DNA of 64,000 bases. It comes from Planctomycetota bacterium (lineage in GTDB: Bacteria > Planctomycetota > Planctomycetia > Pirellulales > PNKZ01). The stretch spans positions 1 through 64,000 of the forward strand of contig JAFEBQ010000049.1 in NCBI GenBank assembly GCA_018242585.1. Reading direction: 5' to 3'. Under the pieces are notes generated by a model that worked only from the letters and a program-made list of their open reading frames with translations, had not been told where the DNA came from and made no database searches. Of this stretch, positions 8,544-17,386 are shown piece by piece. The first letter of the stretch is position 1. Each line of letters begins with the position of its first letter. The position numbers and the translations under genes were made by a program.

Positions 8544-9599
8544 TTAGTGATGCTCGGCCAGGAAACGTTCAGCATCCAGAGCCGCCATACAGCCGCTGCC
8601 CGCGCTGGTGATCGCCTGGCGATAGTAGTCGTCGGCAACGTCCCCAGCGGCAAACACCCCCGGCACGCTGGTGTAGGTTCGCTGAGCGGTGGTGAGCTTG
8701 ATGTACTGCTTGTCGTTCATCTCCAACTGACCGCCCAGGAACTCGGTATTCGGCGTGTGGCCGATGGCCAGGAACACACCGCTGGCCGGGTAATCGCTCG
8801 ACTTCTTGGTGTTCACATTGCCGAGGGTGACCGACGTGACCCCTTCCTTGTCATTGCCGCAGACTTCTTCCAGCACGCTGTTCCAGGCGAATTCGATCTT
8901 GGGGTTGTTCTTGGCCCGCTCGGCCATGATCTTGGACGCACGCAATTGATCACGCCGGTGGACCATGACCACCTTGCTGGCGAACTTCGTCAGATACGAC
9001 GCCTCTTCCACGGCCGAGTCGCCACCGCCGACCACCACCAACGGCTTGTTGCGAAAGCGCGGCAATGCGCCGTCGCATACGGCACAGGCGCTGACGCCCC
9101 GATTCTTGTACGCTTCTTCGCTGGGCAGGCCCAGGTAGTTCGCCTTGGCCCCCGTGGCGATAATGACGGACAAGGCTTCGACCGTTTCGCCCGCCGCGGC
9201 AGACAGCTTGAACGGCCGCCGGCTGAAGTCGACGCGCTCGATGTCGTCGCCGACCACTCGGGTGCCAAAGTTGATCGCCTGTTCCTTCATCAGCGCGACC
9301 AGTTCGGTCCCTTGGACCGCGTAGTGAGGCTGGCCATTCTTTTCGTGACCCTTGGGGGCCGGCGGCAGGACGTATTGCCGCTCCGCAGCGATAGCCGTTT
9401 CGACCAGCGCGCGAACATTGCCCACCGGGAAGCCGGGGTAGTTCTCCACCTCGGTCGTGAATGCCAATTGCCCCAGCGGCACCATGTCGGGCTTGATCGT
9501 CCCTTCATAGACCAACGGTTGCAACTCGGCACGCGCGGCATAGATGGCGGCTGACCAGGCGGCCGGGCCGCTCCCGATAATCACGACGTTTTCAGGCAA
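8544..9599 (-). CDS. trxB: Thioredoxin-disulfide reductase
   Basis: FAD enzyme that reduces thioredoxin with NADPH. FAD-binding GSGPAA at 9-14, redox-active CAVC (Cys172 and Cys175) followed by DG, the NADPH-binding [10 protein letters not shown] at 191-200 and the C-terminal FAD motif with [19 protein letters not shown] are all present. At 351 residues it is longer than the E. coli enzyme (321); the extra sequence is mainly an insertion at about 61-95, after NYPGFPVGN, rich in Pro/Lys ([15 protein letters not shown]), lying in the first FAD-domain half. The gene appears to be transcribed alone. Confidence 0.95.
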   Translation of the reverse strand: MPENVVIIGSGPAAWSAAIYAARAELQPLVYEGTIKPDMVPLGQLAFTTEVENYPGFPVGNVRALVETAIAAERQYVLPPAPKGHEKNGQPHYAVQGTELVALMKEQAINFGTRVVGDDIERVDFSRRPFKLSAAAGETVEALSVIIATGAKANYLGLPSEEAYKNRGVSACAVCDGALPRFRNKPLVVVGGGDSAVEEASYLTKFASKVVMVHRRDQLRASKIMAERAKNNPKIEFAWNSVLEEVCGNDKEGVTSVTLGNVNTKKSSDYPASGVFLAIGHTPNTEFLGGQLEMNDKQYIKLTTAQRTYTSVPGVFAAGDVADDYYRQAITSAGSGCMAALDAERFLAEHH

Positions 9600-10011
9600 C
9601 GGTGCTTCCCTTCATAGTGCGGCTTTGTCATTTGCAGGGCGGCGCGTCCTGTGGACGAACCACCGACGCTCGGTGAATCGAAAATTATAGGGCTGCAAGG
9701 TTCCTCGTCCACCGGCACGTGTGACATCGCCGCCGCGCGATAGCACGCCGGTCCCGCTGTCCGCTGGGTGTTGCCATTTCGCCACGTTGGCCGCCGCCCC
9801 AAGTCATGGCCAGCGCATGAGTTGCACGCCGATGCCACGGCTAAATGGCCGCCACGGGCCCGGTTGCGTACTGTTCAGATAACAGAGCCGCGCGCAATTC
9901 TCGGCGTAAAGCCACGTTGTCAGTTTTCGCGGGCTCGGGTTATGTTCAGCCCCAGGTCATGCTGCCCGCGCCGCCGCTCGTCGTGCCATTTCAGCCAGAG
10001 GAGCCTTTGCT
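9600..10011. other. Divergent intergenic region trxB / aldehyde dehydrogenase
   Basis: About 410 bases between divergent genes, expected to hold both promoters. No convincing -35/-10 pair, RNA or small gene was recognised. The only clear element is the ribosome binding site GAGGAG at about 9999-10004, before ATG 10012. Confidence 0.4.
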
Positions 10012-11568
10012 ATGGCGTCAACCACTCAAGCTCCGTGGATCGGACGTGTGTTGATCGGCGGCCACTGGCAAGCCGGCGGCAATGGTTCGACCTTCGAGAA
10101 TCGCAACCCGGCCCAGGCCGACGAGGTGCTGGGCGTCTATCCGCGCTGCAAGGGCAGCGAAGCCGCCGCCGCCATCGAGGCCGCCCGCGCGGCGTTGCCT
10201 GGCTGGCGACGCACCAGCCGGATCAAGCGCGGCGAGTGCCTGGCCAAGCTGGCCGACTTGATCGAGCGCAATGTGCCTGAACTGGCCGCCGTACTGGCCC
10301 GCGAAAGTGGCAAGATCTTCGACGAGGCCAAAGCCGAGGTGATCGAAGGACTGCACATGGTCCAGTACGTCATCGGTACCGCGCGCCAGCCGACCGGTTC
10401 GGTCGTCGAATCGGAGATCGAGGCCAAGGACCTGTACATTCGCCGCAAGCCGCGTGGTGTGGTGGCGGTAATCACGCCTTGGAACTTTCCCTTCGCGGTC
10501 CCGTTGTGGATGATCGGGCCGAGTCTGATCGAAGGGAACACCGTGGTGTTCAAGCCTTCGGAAGAAACGCCCGAGATCGGCCAGCGACTGGCCCACTTGT
10601 GTCACGAGGCGGGCATCCCGGCCGGCGTGCTGAACCTGGTGCATGGCCTGGGGGAAGAAGTCGGCGAGGCGATCATCCAGCACGACGAAGTCGACGTGAT
10701 CTGCTTCACCGGCAGTTACGATGTCGGCGCGCACATTCGCCAAGTCGCCGCCAAGAGCGATCACAAGACGTGCGCCTGCGAGATGGGCTCGAAAAGCGCG
10801 GTCATCATCTGCCAGGACGCGAGGCTCGATCTGGCGGTGCCTGCCGCCGTGCTGAGCGCCTTCAAGACCACGGGCCAGCGCTGCGTGTCGGCTGGCCGGG
10901 TGATTGTTCATCGGAGCTTGCTGCACTCGTTCGAGAACGAATTCGTCTCGCGCGTGCAGCAATTGCGATTTGCCGATCCGTTCGAGCAAGGGGCGTTTGC
11001 CGGCCCGCTGATCAACCAATCGGCGCTGAAGAAAGTCGAGAAATACAACGAGTTGGCCCACCAGGAAGGGGCGGATGTGCTGTTGGACGGCGAGCGGATG
11101 ACCGACGCCGAGCATCACGCCGGCTGGTTCATGGAACCGTTTGTCTATCGCCAGGAATACAAGCCGGGCTTGCGCACGATTCGCGAAGAGGTCTTCGGCC
11201 CGCATCTGGCTATCATTCCTTACGACACCGACGAGGAAGCGGTCAAGATTTACAATGACACGCGCTACGGGCTGTCGATGGCCGTGATTACCGAAGATTA
11301 CCGCCGCTGGCGCATGTTTCGCGACGAATGCGAGTACGGCATGGGGTACGTCAACCTGCCGTGCATCGGCGCCGAGGTTCACTTGCCCTTTGGCGGCGTC
11401 AAGCGCAGCGGCAACGGCCAGCCGTCGGCCGCGGCCCTGGTCGACTCGGTGACGCACAAGATTTCGTTCACGGTGAACCACGCCCACGGCATCACGATGG
11501 CCCAAGGCATGAGTTCCGCCGTGGCCGACGCGAAGCAGCACAACGGCAAGCCAAGCGAGAAGAAATGA
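10012..11568 (+). CDS. NAD(P)-dependent aldehyde dehydrogenase
   Basis: 518-residue ALDH superfamily enzyme oxidising an aldehyde to a carboxylate. PWNFP at 156-160 holds Asn158 of the oxyanion hole, Glu257 in CEMGSKS is the general base, and Cys291 in TTGQRC is the nucleophile. FTGSYDVGA at 232-240 is the NAD-binding turn. The final 30 residues are a polar extension. A GAGGAG ribosome binding site lies about 7 bases before ATG. An omega-aminotransferase gene follows 73 bases later on the same strand, which suggests a two-step breakdown of an omega-amino acid (GABA, ornithine or lysine type): transamination to a semialdehyde, then oxidation. The exact substrate is not determinable from sequence. 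Confidence 0.9.
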   Translation: MASTTQAPWIGRVLIGGHWQAGGNGSTFENRNPAQADEVLGVYPRCKGSEAAAAIEAARAALPGWRRTSRIKRGECLAKLADLIERNVPELAAVLARESGKIFDEAKAEVIEGLHMVQYVIGTARQPTGSVVESEIEAKDLYIRRKPRGVVAVITPWNFPFAVPLWMIGPSLIEGNTVVFKPSEETPEIGQRLAHLCHEAGIPAGVLNLVHGLGEEVGEAIIQHDEVDVICFTGSYDVGAHIRQVAAKSDHKTCACEMGSKSAVIICQDARLDLAVPAAVLSAFKTTGQRCVSAGRVIVHRSLLHSFENEFVSRVQQLRFADPFEQGAFAGPLINQSALKKVEKYNELAHQEGADVLLDGERMTDAEHHAGWFMEPFVYRQEYKPGLRTIREEVFGPHLAIIPYDTDEEAVKIYNDTRYGLSMAVITEDYRRWRMFRDECEYGMGYVNLPCIGAEVHLPFGGVKRSGNGQPSAAALVDSVTHKISFTVNHAHGITMAQGMSSAVADAKQHNGKPSEKK

Positions 11569-11641
11569 ACCATTAGTCCCCAACCCGAGCAGGGATGCGC
11601 ACCGTGCCGGCGGCGGGTGACTCTCACGAAGGGAGAGCAGC

Positions 11642-12934
11642 ATGAAACGCGCCAGCCAACTCACATTCAATCCCTCGGCGCCGGTCCTGGTGACCGAGTT
11701 GCCCGGCCCCAAGGCCCAGGCCTGGGTGGCTCGCGATCGGCAGCGGCTTAGCCCTTCGTACACTCGCGACTATCCGCTGGTCGCGGCCAGCGGCTCGGGC
11801 TGCACCATCGAAGACGTCGACGGGAACCGGTTCCTCGACTTCACCGCCGGCATTGCCGTGACCTCGACCGGTCATTGCCATCCCGAGGTGGTCGGGGCCA
11901 TTGCGCAGCAGGCCGAGCGGCTGATCCACATGTCCGGGACCGATTTCTACTACGCCCCCGAAATTGAACTGGCCGAGCGGCTGGCGGGGCTCGCGCCGGC
12001 AGGCTGCGAGTGGCGCGTCTTCTTCACGAACAGCGGCGCCGAGACCAACGAGGCGGCCCTCAAGCTGGCCCGGTGGCACACGGGCCGCCAGCGGATCATC
12101 GCGTTCAACGGCGCGTTTCACGGGCGGACATGTGGCGCGCTGTCGATCTCGGGGTCCAAGGCGGTCCATTCGCGCGGGTTTGGGCCGCTTTTGGCCGGTG
12201 TGCATCGCTTGCCGTTCGATTGCACGCGGGCCGAGTTGAATCAATTGCTGGCCACGTCGGCGCCGGCCGAGGAAGTGGCGGCAATCTTTGTCGAACCGAT
12301 GCAAGGGGAAGGGGGGTATCGGCCTGCTTCGCCCGAGTTCTTGCCGATGCTCCGCGAGGTGTGCGACCAACACGGGATCATGCTGGTGGTCGACGAGGTG
12401 CAATCGGGCATGGGGCGCACCGGCCGCTGGTTTGCCTTTCAGCACTGGAACATCGTCCCCGATATGATCAGTTCGGCCAAGGGAATCGCCAGCGGACTGC
12501 CGCTGGGAGCTTTGATCGCTAAAGCCGAAATCATGGACTGGCCGCCGGGGGCTCACGCCTCGACATTTGGCGGCAACCCGGTGAGCTGTGCCGCATCGCT
12601 CAAGACGATTGAGTTAATCGAGCACGAGTTCCTGACCGCCGCGGCTGTCCGAGGGGCGCAGCTGCGCGCCGCTTTGGAAGGATTGGCCGCCGAGTTTTCC
12701 TGCATCGTGCGGCCACGTGGGCTGGGGTTGATGCAAGCCGTCGACGTGGTCGGCCCGCAAGGTGACGACCGAGTGCGGCGCGACGCGATCATTCAGGCCA
12801 CATTCCGCCGCGGGCTGCTGATGCTAGGCTGTGGCAGCGTTGGGCTGCGATTCTGTCCAGCGCTGTGCGTGACCGCCGAGCAGATCAACACGGCGATGCA
12901 GATTCTGCGCGAAGCAATTCGCGAAGTGCTTTAA
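11642..12934 (+). CDS. Class III aminotransferase (omega-amino acid type)
   Basis: 430-residue PLP enzyme of the acetylornithine/GABA/ornithine aminotransferase class. Schiff-base Lys280 is in SSAKGIASG, Asp251 in VVDEVQSGMGRTG contacts the PLP pyridine nitrogen, and SGAETNEAA at 131-139 binds phosphate. The N-terminal LPGPKAQAWVARD segment resembles archaeal-type broad-range GABA/ornithine aminotransferases rather than ArgD. A GGGAGAG ribosome binding site precedes ATG 11642. It is paired with the upstream aldehyde dehydrogenase, which would oxidise the semialdehyde formed. A role in GABA, lysine or ornithine catabolism is inferred. Confidence 0.88.
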   Translation: MKRASQLTFNPSAPVLVTELPGPKAQAWVARDRQRLSPSYTRDYPLVAASGSGCTIEDVDGNRFLDFTAGIAVTSTGHCHPEVVGAIAQQAERLIHMSGTDFYYAPEIELAERLAGLAPAGCEWRVFFTNSGAETNEAALKLARWHTGRQRIIAFNGAFHGRTCGALSISGSKAVHSRGFGPLLAGVHRLPFDCTRAELNQLLATSAPAEEVAAIFVEPMQGEGGYRPASPEFLPMLREVCDQHGIMLVVDEVQSGMGRTGRWFAFQHWNIVPDMISSAKGIASGLPLGALIAKAEIMDWPPGAHASTFGGNPVSCAASLKTIELIEHEFLTAAAVRGAQLRAALEGLAAEFSCIVRPRGLGLMQAVDVVGPQGDDRVRRDAIIQATFRRGLLMLGCGSVGLRFCPALCVTAEQINTAMQILREAIREVL

Positions 12935-12955
12935 CTCATCACAGGCTTTGTGCGA

Positions 12956-13000
12956 ACCCTTCTCCCCCCGGGAGAAGGTGGCCGAAGGCCGGATGAGGGT
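12956..13000. repeat. Short MITE-like palindromic repeat
   Basis: ACCCTTCTCCCCCCGGGAGA leads into a second small hairpin GGCCGAAGGCC and a closing GATGAGGGT. This is the widespread CTCCC...GGGAG / ATGAGGG type of intergenic repeat, here between convergent aminotransferase and fliM genes. It resembles half of the larger elements at 16103-16273 and 50965-51084. Confidence 0.55.
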
Positions 13001-13027
13001 CCCGAAACACTCTCGGGCGAGTCTCGC

Positions 13028-14047
13028 CTACTTCTTCGCTCCCTCGACATGCTGTTCAATGCACACGGCGGCGCGGCCCTTGAACGCGCCGGCCTTGCAC
13101 AGCAGCTTCGGCACTCCCTGCACGTGAACCGTCAGCGGCGATTTCACGTCCTTGTCGGTGGCGATGATGTCCCCGACGCGCAGCCCGATCAGCTCGCTGG
13201 TCGAAATCCGCGTCGAGGCCAGCTCGACCACCATCTCGACCAGCGAGCCGCGCAGGTTGCTAGAGATGTTAGCCACCGTCTCGGGCGTTGACGTCTTGCG
13301 ACCGTACGAGGTCCAGTTATTGGTCGAGAGTTTGTTGCCGATTCGCTCGATCGAGTTGTACGGGATGCACAGGTTCGTCATCCCGCGAATGTCGCCGAGC
13401 GTGATTTCAAAACTGATCAGCACCACGACTTCGTTCGGCGGGACGATCTGCACGAGCTGCGGATTACTTTCCACGCGGGCCACGCTTAGATCGAGGACCA
13501 GCACGTTTTCCCAGGCGCGGTGCAACTCGTCGAGGAACAGCCCGACGATCTTGCTCACCAATCGCAGTTCGATTTCCGTCAACGGCCGGCGCGTGGGGGC
13601 CGTGGTCTCGCGACCACCGCCGAGCAAGCGATCAATGATCGGATAGAGAACTGCGGGGTTGATGTCGAGGATCAGGTTCCCTTCCAGCGGCTCGGCCTTG
13701 ATCAGATTGAAACAGGTAGGGTTTTCCAGGCTGAAGACGAACTCGCTGTAGGTTAGCTGGTCGACGCTGGTCAGTTTGACGTCGACAATCGCTCGCAACA
13801 GTCCCGACAGCGCCGCGCCGAAATTGCGACCGAACCCTTCGTGCAGGGTCTGCAACGCGCGCATTTGTTCTTTGCCCACGCGCTCGGGGCGGCGGAAATC
13901 GTAGGGCGTGACTTTTTCGCGCGGGCGCGTGGGAGCGCCGGTCGGCGCCGTCCGTTTGGTGGCGGCCTGGGGAGTGGGACGCTGACTGGCGTCCATGGCC
14001 GTCAGCAGACTTTCAACTTCGGCCTGGCTGAGAACGTCGCCGCTCAT
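13028..14047 (-). CDS. fliM: Flagellar motor switch protein FliM
   Basis: 339-residue component of the flagellar C-ring that binds CheY-P and sets rotation direction. The N-terminal LSQAEVESLL motif (about 6-15) corresponds to the CheY-binding segment. A linker of about 30 residues rich in Thr/Pro/Ala follows, then the CheC-like middle domain (GLLRAIVDVKLTSVDQLTYSEF) and a C-terminal SpoA domain (STRISTSELIGLRVGDII). ATG 14047 is preceded by AAGGA; the frame is open 14 codons further. No other flagellar gene is in the window, so fliM is isolated from its partners, which is common in planctomycetes. The Thr/Pro-rich linker is longer than in E. coli. Confidence 0.93.
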   Translation of the reverse strand: MSGDVLSQAEVESLLTAMDASQRPTPQAATKRTAPTGAPTRPREKVTPYDFRRPERVGKEQMRALQTLHEGFGRNFGAALSGLLRAIVDVKLTSVDQLTYSEFVFSLENPTCFNLIKAEPLEGNLILDINPAVLYPIIDRLLGGGRETTAPTRRPLTEIELRLVSKIVGLFLDELHRAWENVLVLDLSVARVESNPQLVQIVPPNEVVVLISFEITLGDIRGMTNLCIPYNSIERIGNKLSTNNWTSYGRKTSTPETVANISSNLRGSLVEMVVELASTRISTSELIGLRVGDIIATDKDVKSPLTVHVQGVPKLLCKAGAFKGRAAVCIEQHVEGAKK

Positions 14048-14107
14048 CGTTTGGCTTCCTTGCCTGGAAAAGTCGCGTTGTTCAATCAATCCGGCGTCCT
14101 GCCGGCG

Positions 14108-15382
14108 CTAACTGCGTATCTGGCCGTTGCCGTAGACCACGTACTTGTAGCTGGTCAGTTCGTTGATCCCGCACGGTCCGCGGGCGTGAAACTTGTCGGT
14201 GCTGATACCGATTTCGGCACCCAGCCCGAATTCGAATCCATCGTTAAATCGGGTGCTGGCGTTGACCATCACCGCCGAGCTGTCGATCCGCGCCGCGAAA
14301 GCCCGGGCCGCCGCCAGGTCGTTCGTGACGATCGCTTCGGTGTGTTGCGAACTGTACTGGTTGATGTGCTCGATCGCCTCGTCGAGCGAATCGACGACCA
14401 CGCTCGAAATGATCGGCCCCAGGTATTCGGTTCGATAATCGTCGTCGGTCGCCGGCTTGGCCCCGGGAACGAGCAGGCAAGTCTGCGCGTCACCGCGGAT
14501 TTCAATGCCGCGCTCGGTCAGCGCCTTGGCCGCGCGCGGCAGGAACCGCTTGGCGACGTTGCTATGAACGACCAATGATTCGGCGGCGTTGCAGACGCCG
14601 AGCCGATGGCACTTGGAATTGACCAGAATCGTCTCGGCCATGTCCAGATCGGCCGAGGCGTCGACATAGACGTGGCAATTGCCGGTGTAATGCTTGATGA
14701 CCGGCATTCGCGCTTCGGCAGCCACGCGGCGAATCAGGCCTTCGCCGCCGCGCGGAATTGCCAGGTTGATGTATCGATCGAGTTTCAGCAGATGGCCAAC
14801 CGCCTCGCGATCGGTCGTCGAAACCATTTGCACGGCATTCGCCGGCAGCCCGGTTTCGGCGGCCGCTTCGGACAACAGGGCGGCGACGGCTTGATTGGAG
14901 TGGAGCGCTTCCTTGCCGCCGCGCAGAATCACGGCGTTGCCGCTCTTCACGCAAATGGCCGCCGCGTCCGAGGTGACGTTTGGACGCGATTCATAGATGA
15001 ACAGCACCACGCCCAGCGGAACGCGGACCTTTTGCAGCTCGAGGCCGTTCGGGCGGATCGAGCTTTCGATGATCTCGCCGATCGGATCCGGCAGGGCCGC
15101 GACTTGTTCCAAGCCGACGGCCATCGATTCGAGCACCTTGGGCGTCAGCCGCAGGCGGTCGATCTCAGCCGGCGTCAGTCCGTAAGTCGGCGCCGCTTCC
15201 ACATCGCGTTCGTTGGCCGCGATCAAACGGGCCTGATTCGCCCGCAGCTTCTGGGCGGCCAAACGGAGCCAGGCCTGCTTGACCGCGGGGCTGGTCTGGG
15301 CCAGGGCCGAGGCGGCAGCGGCGGCCTGTTGCCCGAGCTGTAAGCAATAATCTGACAACGACTTGGATTCAGCAATGGCCAT
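14108..15382 (-). CDS. proA: Gamma-glutamyl phosphate reductase
   Basis: Second enzyme of proline synthesis: NADPH-dependent reduction of gamma-glutamyl phosphate to glutamate semialdehyde. 424 residues, usual length. The ALDH-like fold is seen with [20 protein letters not shown] at 122-141, GGKEALHSN at 155-163 and the catalytic Cys264 in GVCNAAESL. The C-terminal [18 protein letters not shown] signature is complete. The frame continues upstream, but ATG 15382 ([12 protein letters not shown]) begins the conserved sequence. It lies 60 bases upstream of fliM on the same strand. proB is not in the window. Confidence 0.95.
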   Translation of the reverse strand: MAIAESKSLSDYCLQLGQQAAAAASALAQTSPAVKQAWLRLAAQKLRANQARLIAANERDVEAAPTYGLTPAEIDRLRLTPKVLESMAVGLEQVAALPDPIGEIIESSIRPNGLELQKVRVPLGVVLFIYESRPNVTSDAAAICVKSGNAVILRGGKEALHSNQAVAALLSEAAAETGLPANAVQMVSTTDREAVGHLLKLDRYINLAIPRGGEGLIRRVAAEARMPVIKHYTGNCHVYVDASADLDMAETILVNSKCHRLGVCNAAESLVVHSNVAKRFLPRAAKALTERGIEIRGDAQTCLLVPGAKPATDDDYRTEYLGPIISSVVVDSLDEAIEHINQYSSQHTEAIVTNDLAAARAFAARIDSSAVMVNASTRFNDGFEFGLGAEIGISTDKFHARGPCGINELTSYKYVVYGNGQIRS

Positions 15383-15425
15383 CAATCGATCCGGCGCGCA
15401 GACAGGCGAAATCGAGCGGAAAGAC

Positions 15426-16028
15426 TCACCCCGAAGTATTCTCGAAGCTTGCTGAGGAGTCAATGTCGGTTGCCGAGGTTCGCGCAGACTGGGGGATTTC
15501 GCGCCAGGCGATATTCCGAATCGCGCGGTCCAGAAAGTAACCGCCCACGGCTCCGGAACCCGCGCCGCTGGCAACGCCGAAGCAGATTTCCAGCATTCGC
15601 GAGGCGTTATGTATGCCGCTGACCAGATAGCCTCCCCAGACGCCCACCAGCGCACCGATGATGCCGCAACTCACGGTGACAGCCAAACGAGCTTTCTCGC
15701 TGGGCTGGTTGAGATTGGCGTGAACGGCGCTGGCAACGAGCCCCGGAACAACTCCCACGACACTTCCGACCAGGCCACCGAACACGCCGCCTGCCATCGC
15801 CAGACTAAGAACTGCTTCAGGGGCAACTGCAATGCCGACCAGCAGCCCCAACAGGGCCGCGCCGACGCTGCTGGCCATTGCCCCGATGCCGATTCCGGCG
15901 AAGGTGCCCAAGAAGACGGTTGCCGCGCCCCCCATGCGCCGCTCGAACCGAACTGGACCGCCCGGAATCGTCAACACCTCGGTGCTGGTCGGACTGGCGT
16001 ATGGGTTGAATGTCTCGTCCGAACTCAT
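15426..16028 (-). CDS. NPYASP-motif glycine-rich membrane protein
   Basis: 200-residue membrane protein beginning [13 protein letters not shown]. The NPYASP motif close to the N-terminus is a recurrent feature of small membrane proteins in planctomycetes; its function is not known. At least four glycine/alanine-rich hydrophobic segments follow (for example [20 protein letters not shown], then [20 protein letters not shown] and a segment near 130-150), separated by short polar loops. The C-terminal 35 residues are polar. The glycine-zipper-like repeats suggest close helix packing. It lies 43 bases upstream of proA on the same strand; no functional link is evident. Confidence 0.65.
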   Translation of the reverse strand: MSSDETFNPYASPTSTEVLTIPGGPVRFERRMGGAATVFLGTFAGIGIGAMASSVGAALLGLLVGIAVAPEAVLSLAMAGGVFGGLVGSVVGVVPGLVASAVHANLNQPSEKARLAVTVSCGIIGALVGVWGGYLVSGIHNASRMLEICFGVASGAGSGAVGGYFLDRAIRNIAWREIPQSARTSATDIDSSASFENTSG

Positions 16029-16102
16029 CTTCCCGCCCCGACGGTGGTCAAGCAGCATTTCCCAAATACAATGGCCCCAGGCGCGCTTGGGTCGTAAGAC
16101 CC

Positions 16103-16273
16103 AACACCTCTCCCTCTCAGGGAGAGGTCGCGAGCGTACCGAAGCGGGTGAGGGTAAACGCATTGTAGGCCAACCGACATTGCGTCAAGTACGGGAATGC
16201 CAGGGCGCAATCCTGGTTGGCATTGACCGTCTTTACCCTCCCCCCTGCCCCTCCCTGAAAGGGAGGAGTGTTT
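16103..16273. repeat. Composite palindromic element, copy 1
   Basis: One end is AACACCTCTCCCTCTCAGGG with a hairpin and then GGGTGAGGGTAAA (to about 16157). The other end is CTTTACCCTCCCCCCTGCCC with CTCCCTGAAAGGGAG, closing GTGTTT. The same two halves in the opposite orientation and with a shorter middle form the element at 50965-51084. The middle of about 80 bases contains an imperfect hairpin around 16196-16224 (AATGCCAGGGCGCAATCCTG start). Confidence 0.65.
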
Positions 16274-16354
16274 CGTTGATGATCGCTCGCGATCGTTCAA
16301 ATCAGCAGCACGTATGATACGGCGCTGCAAACCTAGTCAGCCAGGAAAATCGTC

Positions 16355-17341
16355 ATGCGTAAAGTCAGATGGGGCGTGCTCGGTGTGGCCAAGATCGCCA
16401 CCCTCAAGGTCATTCCCGCCATGCAGCGCGGCCAGGGAATCGAAATCGTCGGCATCGCATCGCGCTCGCTCGATCGCGCCCAGGCGGCCGCCGAACAGCT
16501 TGGCATTGCGAAAGCGTACGGCTCGTACGAAGCTTTGCTGGCCGATCCCGAGATCGACGCTGTTTACAATCCACTTCCCAACCATCTGCACGTCCCCTGG
16601 TCGATACGCGCGCTCGAAGCCGGCAAACACGTGCTGTGCGAAAAGCCGATCGCGCTCAGCGTCGCCGAGGCCGAAACCCTGGTGGCCGCCGGCCGCAAGT
16701 TCCCCCGCTTGAAGCTGATGGAAGCCTTCATGTACCGGCATCATCCGCAATGGGTCACGGCCCGGCGGATGGTAAACGAGGGCAAGATCGGCGCGCTGCG
16801 GACGATTCAGTCCCTGTTCACCTACTACAACCGCAACGCGGATGACGTTCGTAACCAGTCGGCCATCGGCGGCGGCGGGCTGATGGACATCGGCTGCTAT
16901 CCGATCTCGCTGTCGCGATTCATCTTCGGCGCTGAGCCGACGCGCGTCTGGGGTCAGGTTGAGATCGACCCCGACTTCAAAACCGATCGGCAGGCGTCGG
17001 CCCTGCTAGAGTTTCCGGCCGGTAGTGCAACATTCACGTGCAGCACGCAACTGGCGCCGTATCAGCGCGTGCATATCTGCGGCACGACGGGGCGGATAGA
17101 AATCGAGATTCCCTTCAACGCCCCGCCCGATCGCGTGTGCCGGCTCTGGTATCGGAGTGAAAGTGGCATTGAAGAGATCACGTTCCCGGTCTGTGACCAG
17201 TACACGATTCAGGGGGAACTGTTCTCGCAGGCGGTGCTCAACGATACGCCGGTGCCGACTCCCATCGAGGACGCCGTGGCGAACATGCGCGTGATCGAAG
17301 CGATTCGCCAATCGGCCGCCGCGGGACGCGCCGTACCGTAG
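16355..17341 (+). CDS. Gfo/Idh/MocA family oxidoreductase
   Basis: 328-residue NAD(P)-dependent dehydrogenase of the glucose-fructose oxidoreductase / inositol dehydrogenase family, very expanded in planctomycetes. The N-terminal Rossmann fold has WGVLGVAKIA at 6-15. The EKP motif at 96-98 carries the conserved Lys97. The C-terminal GFO/IDH/MocA domain has GGGGLMDIGCYPISLSRFIF. No signal peptide, so cytoplasmic. An AGGAAA ribosome binding site precedes ATG 16355. The substrate is probably a sugar or cyclitol derivative (the GGLMDIGCYPI signature is typical of the dihydrodiol/xylose dehydrogenase-like branch). Neighbouring genes give no pathway. Confidence 0.88.
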   Translation: MRKVRWGVLGVAKIATLKVIPAMQRGQGIEIVGIASRSLDRAQAAAEQLGIAKAYGSYEALLADPEIDAVYNPLPNHLHVPWSIRALEAGKHVLCEKPIALSVAEAETLVAAGRKFPRLKLMEAFMYRHHPQWVTARRMVNEGKIGALRTIQSLFTYYNRNADDVRNQSAIGGGGLMDIGCYPISLSRFIFGAEPTRVWGQVEIDPDFKTDRQASALLEFPAGSATFTCSTQLAPYQRVHICGTTGRIEIEIPFNAPPDRVCRLWYRSESGIEEITFPVCDQYTIQGELFSQAVLNDTPVPTPIEDAVANMRVIEAIRQSAAAGRAVP

Positions 17342-17386
17342 CTCGCTTGTGAATTGTCGAATCGCCTCGAAAACCCGAGGGCTTCA

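Noticed and set aside
10018-11763. 581-codon open frame on the minus strand
   Set aside because: It is antisense to the aldehyde dehydrogenase, lacks domain signatures and arises from GC-rich codon bias.
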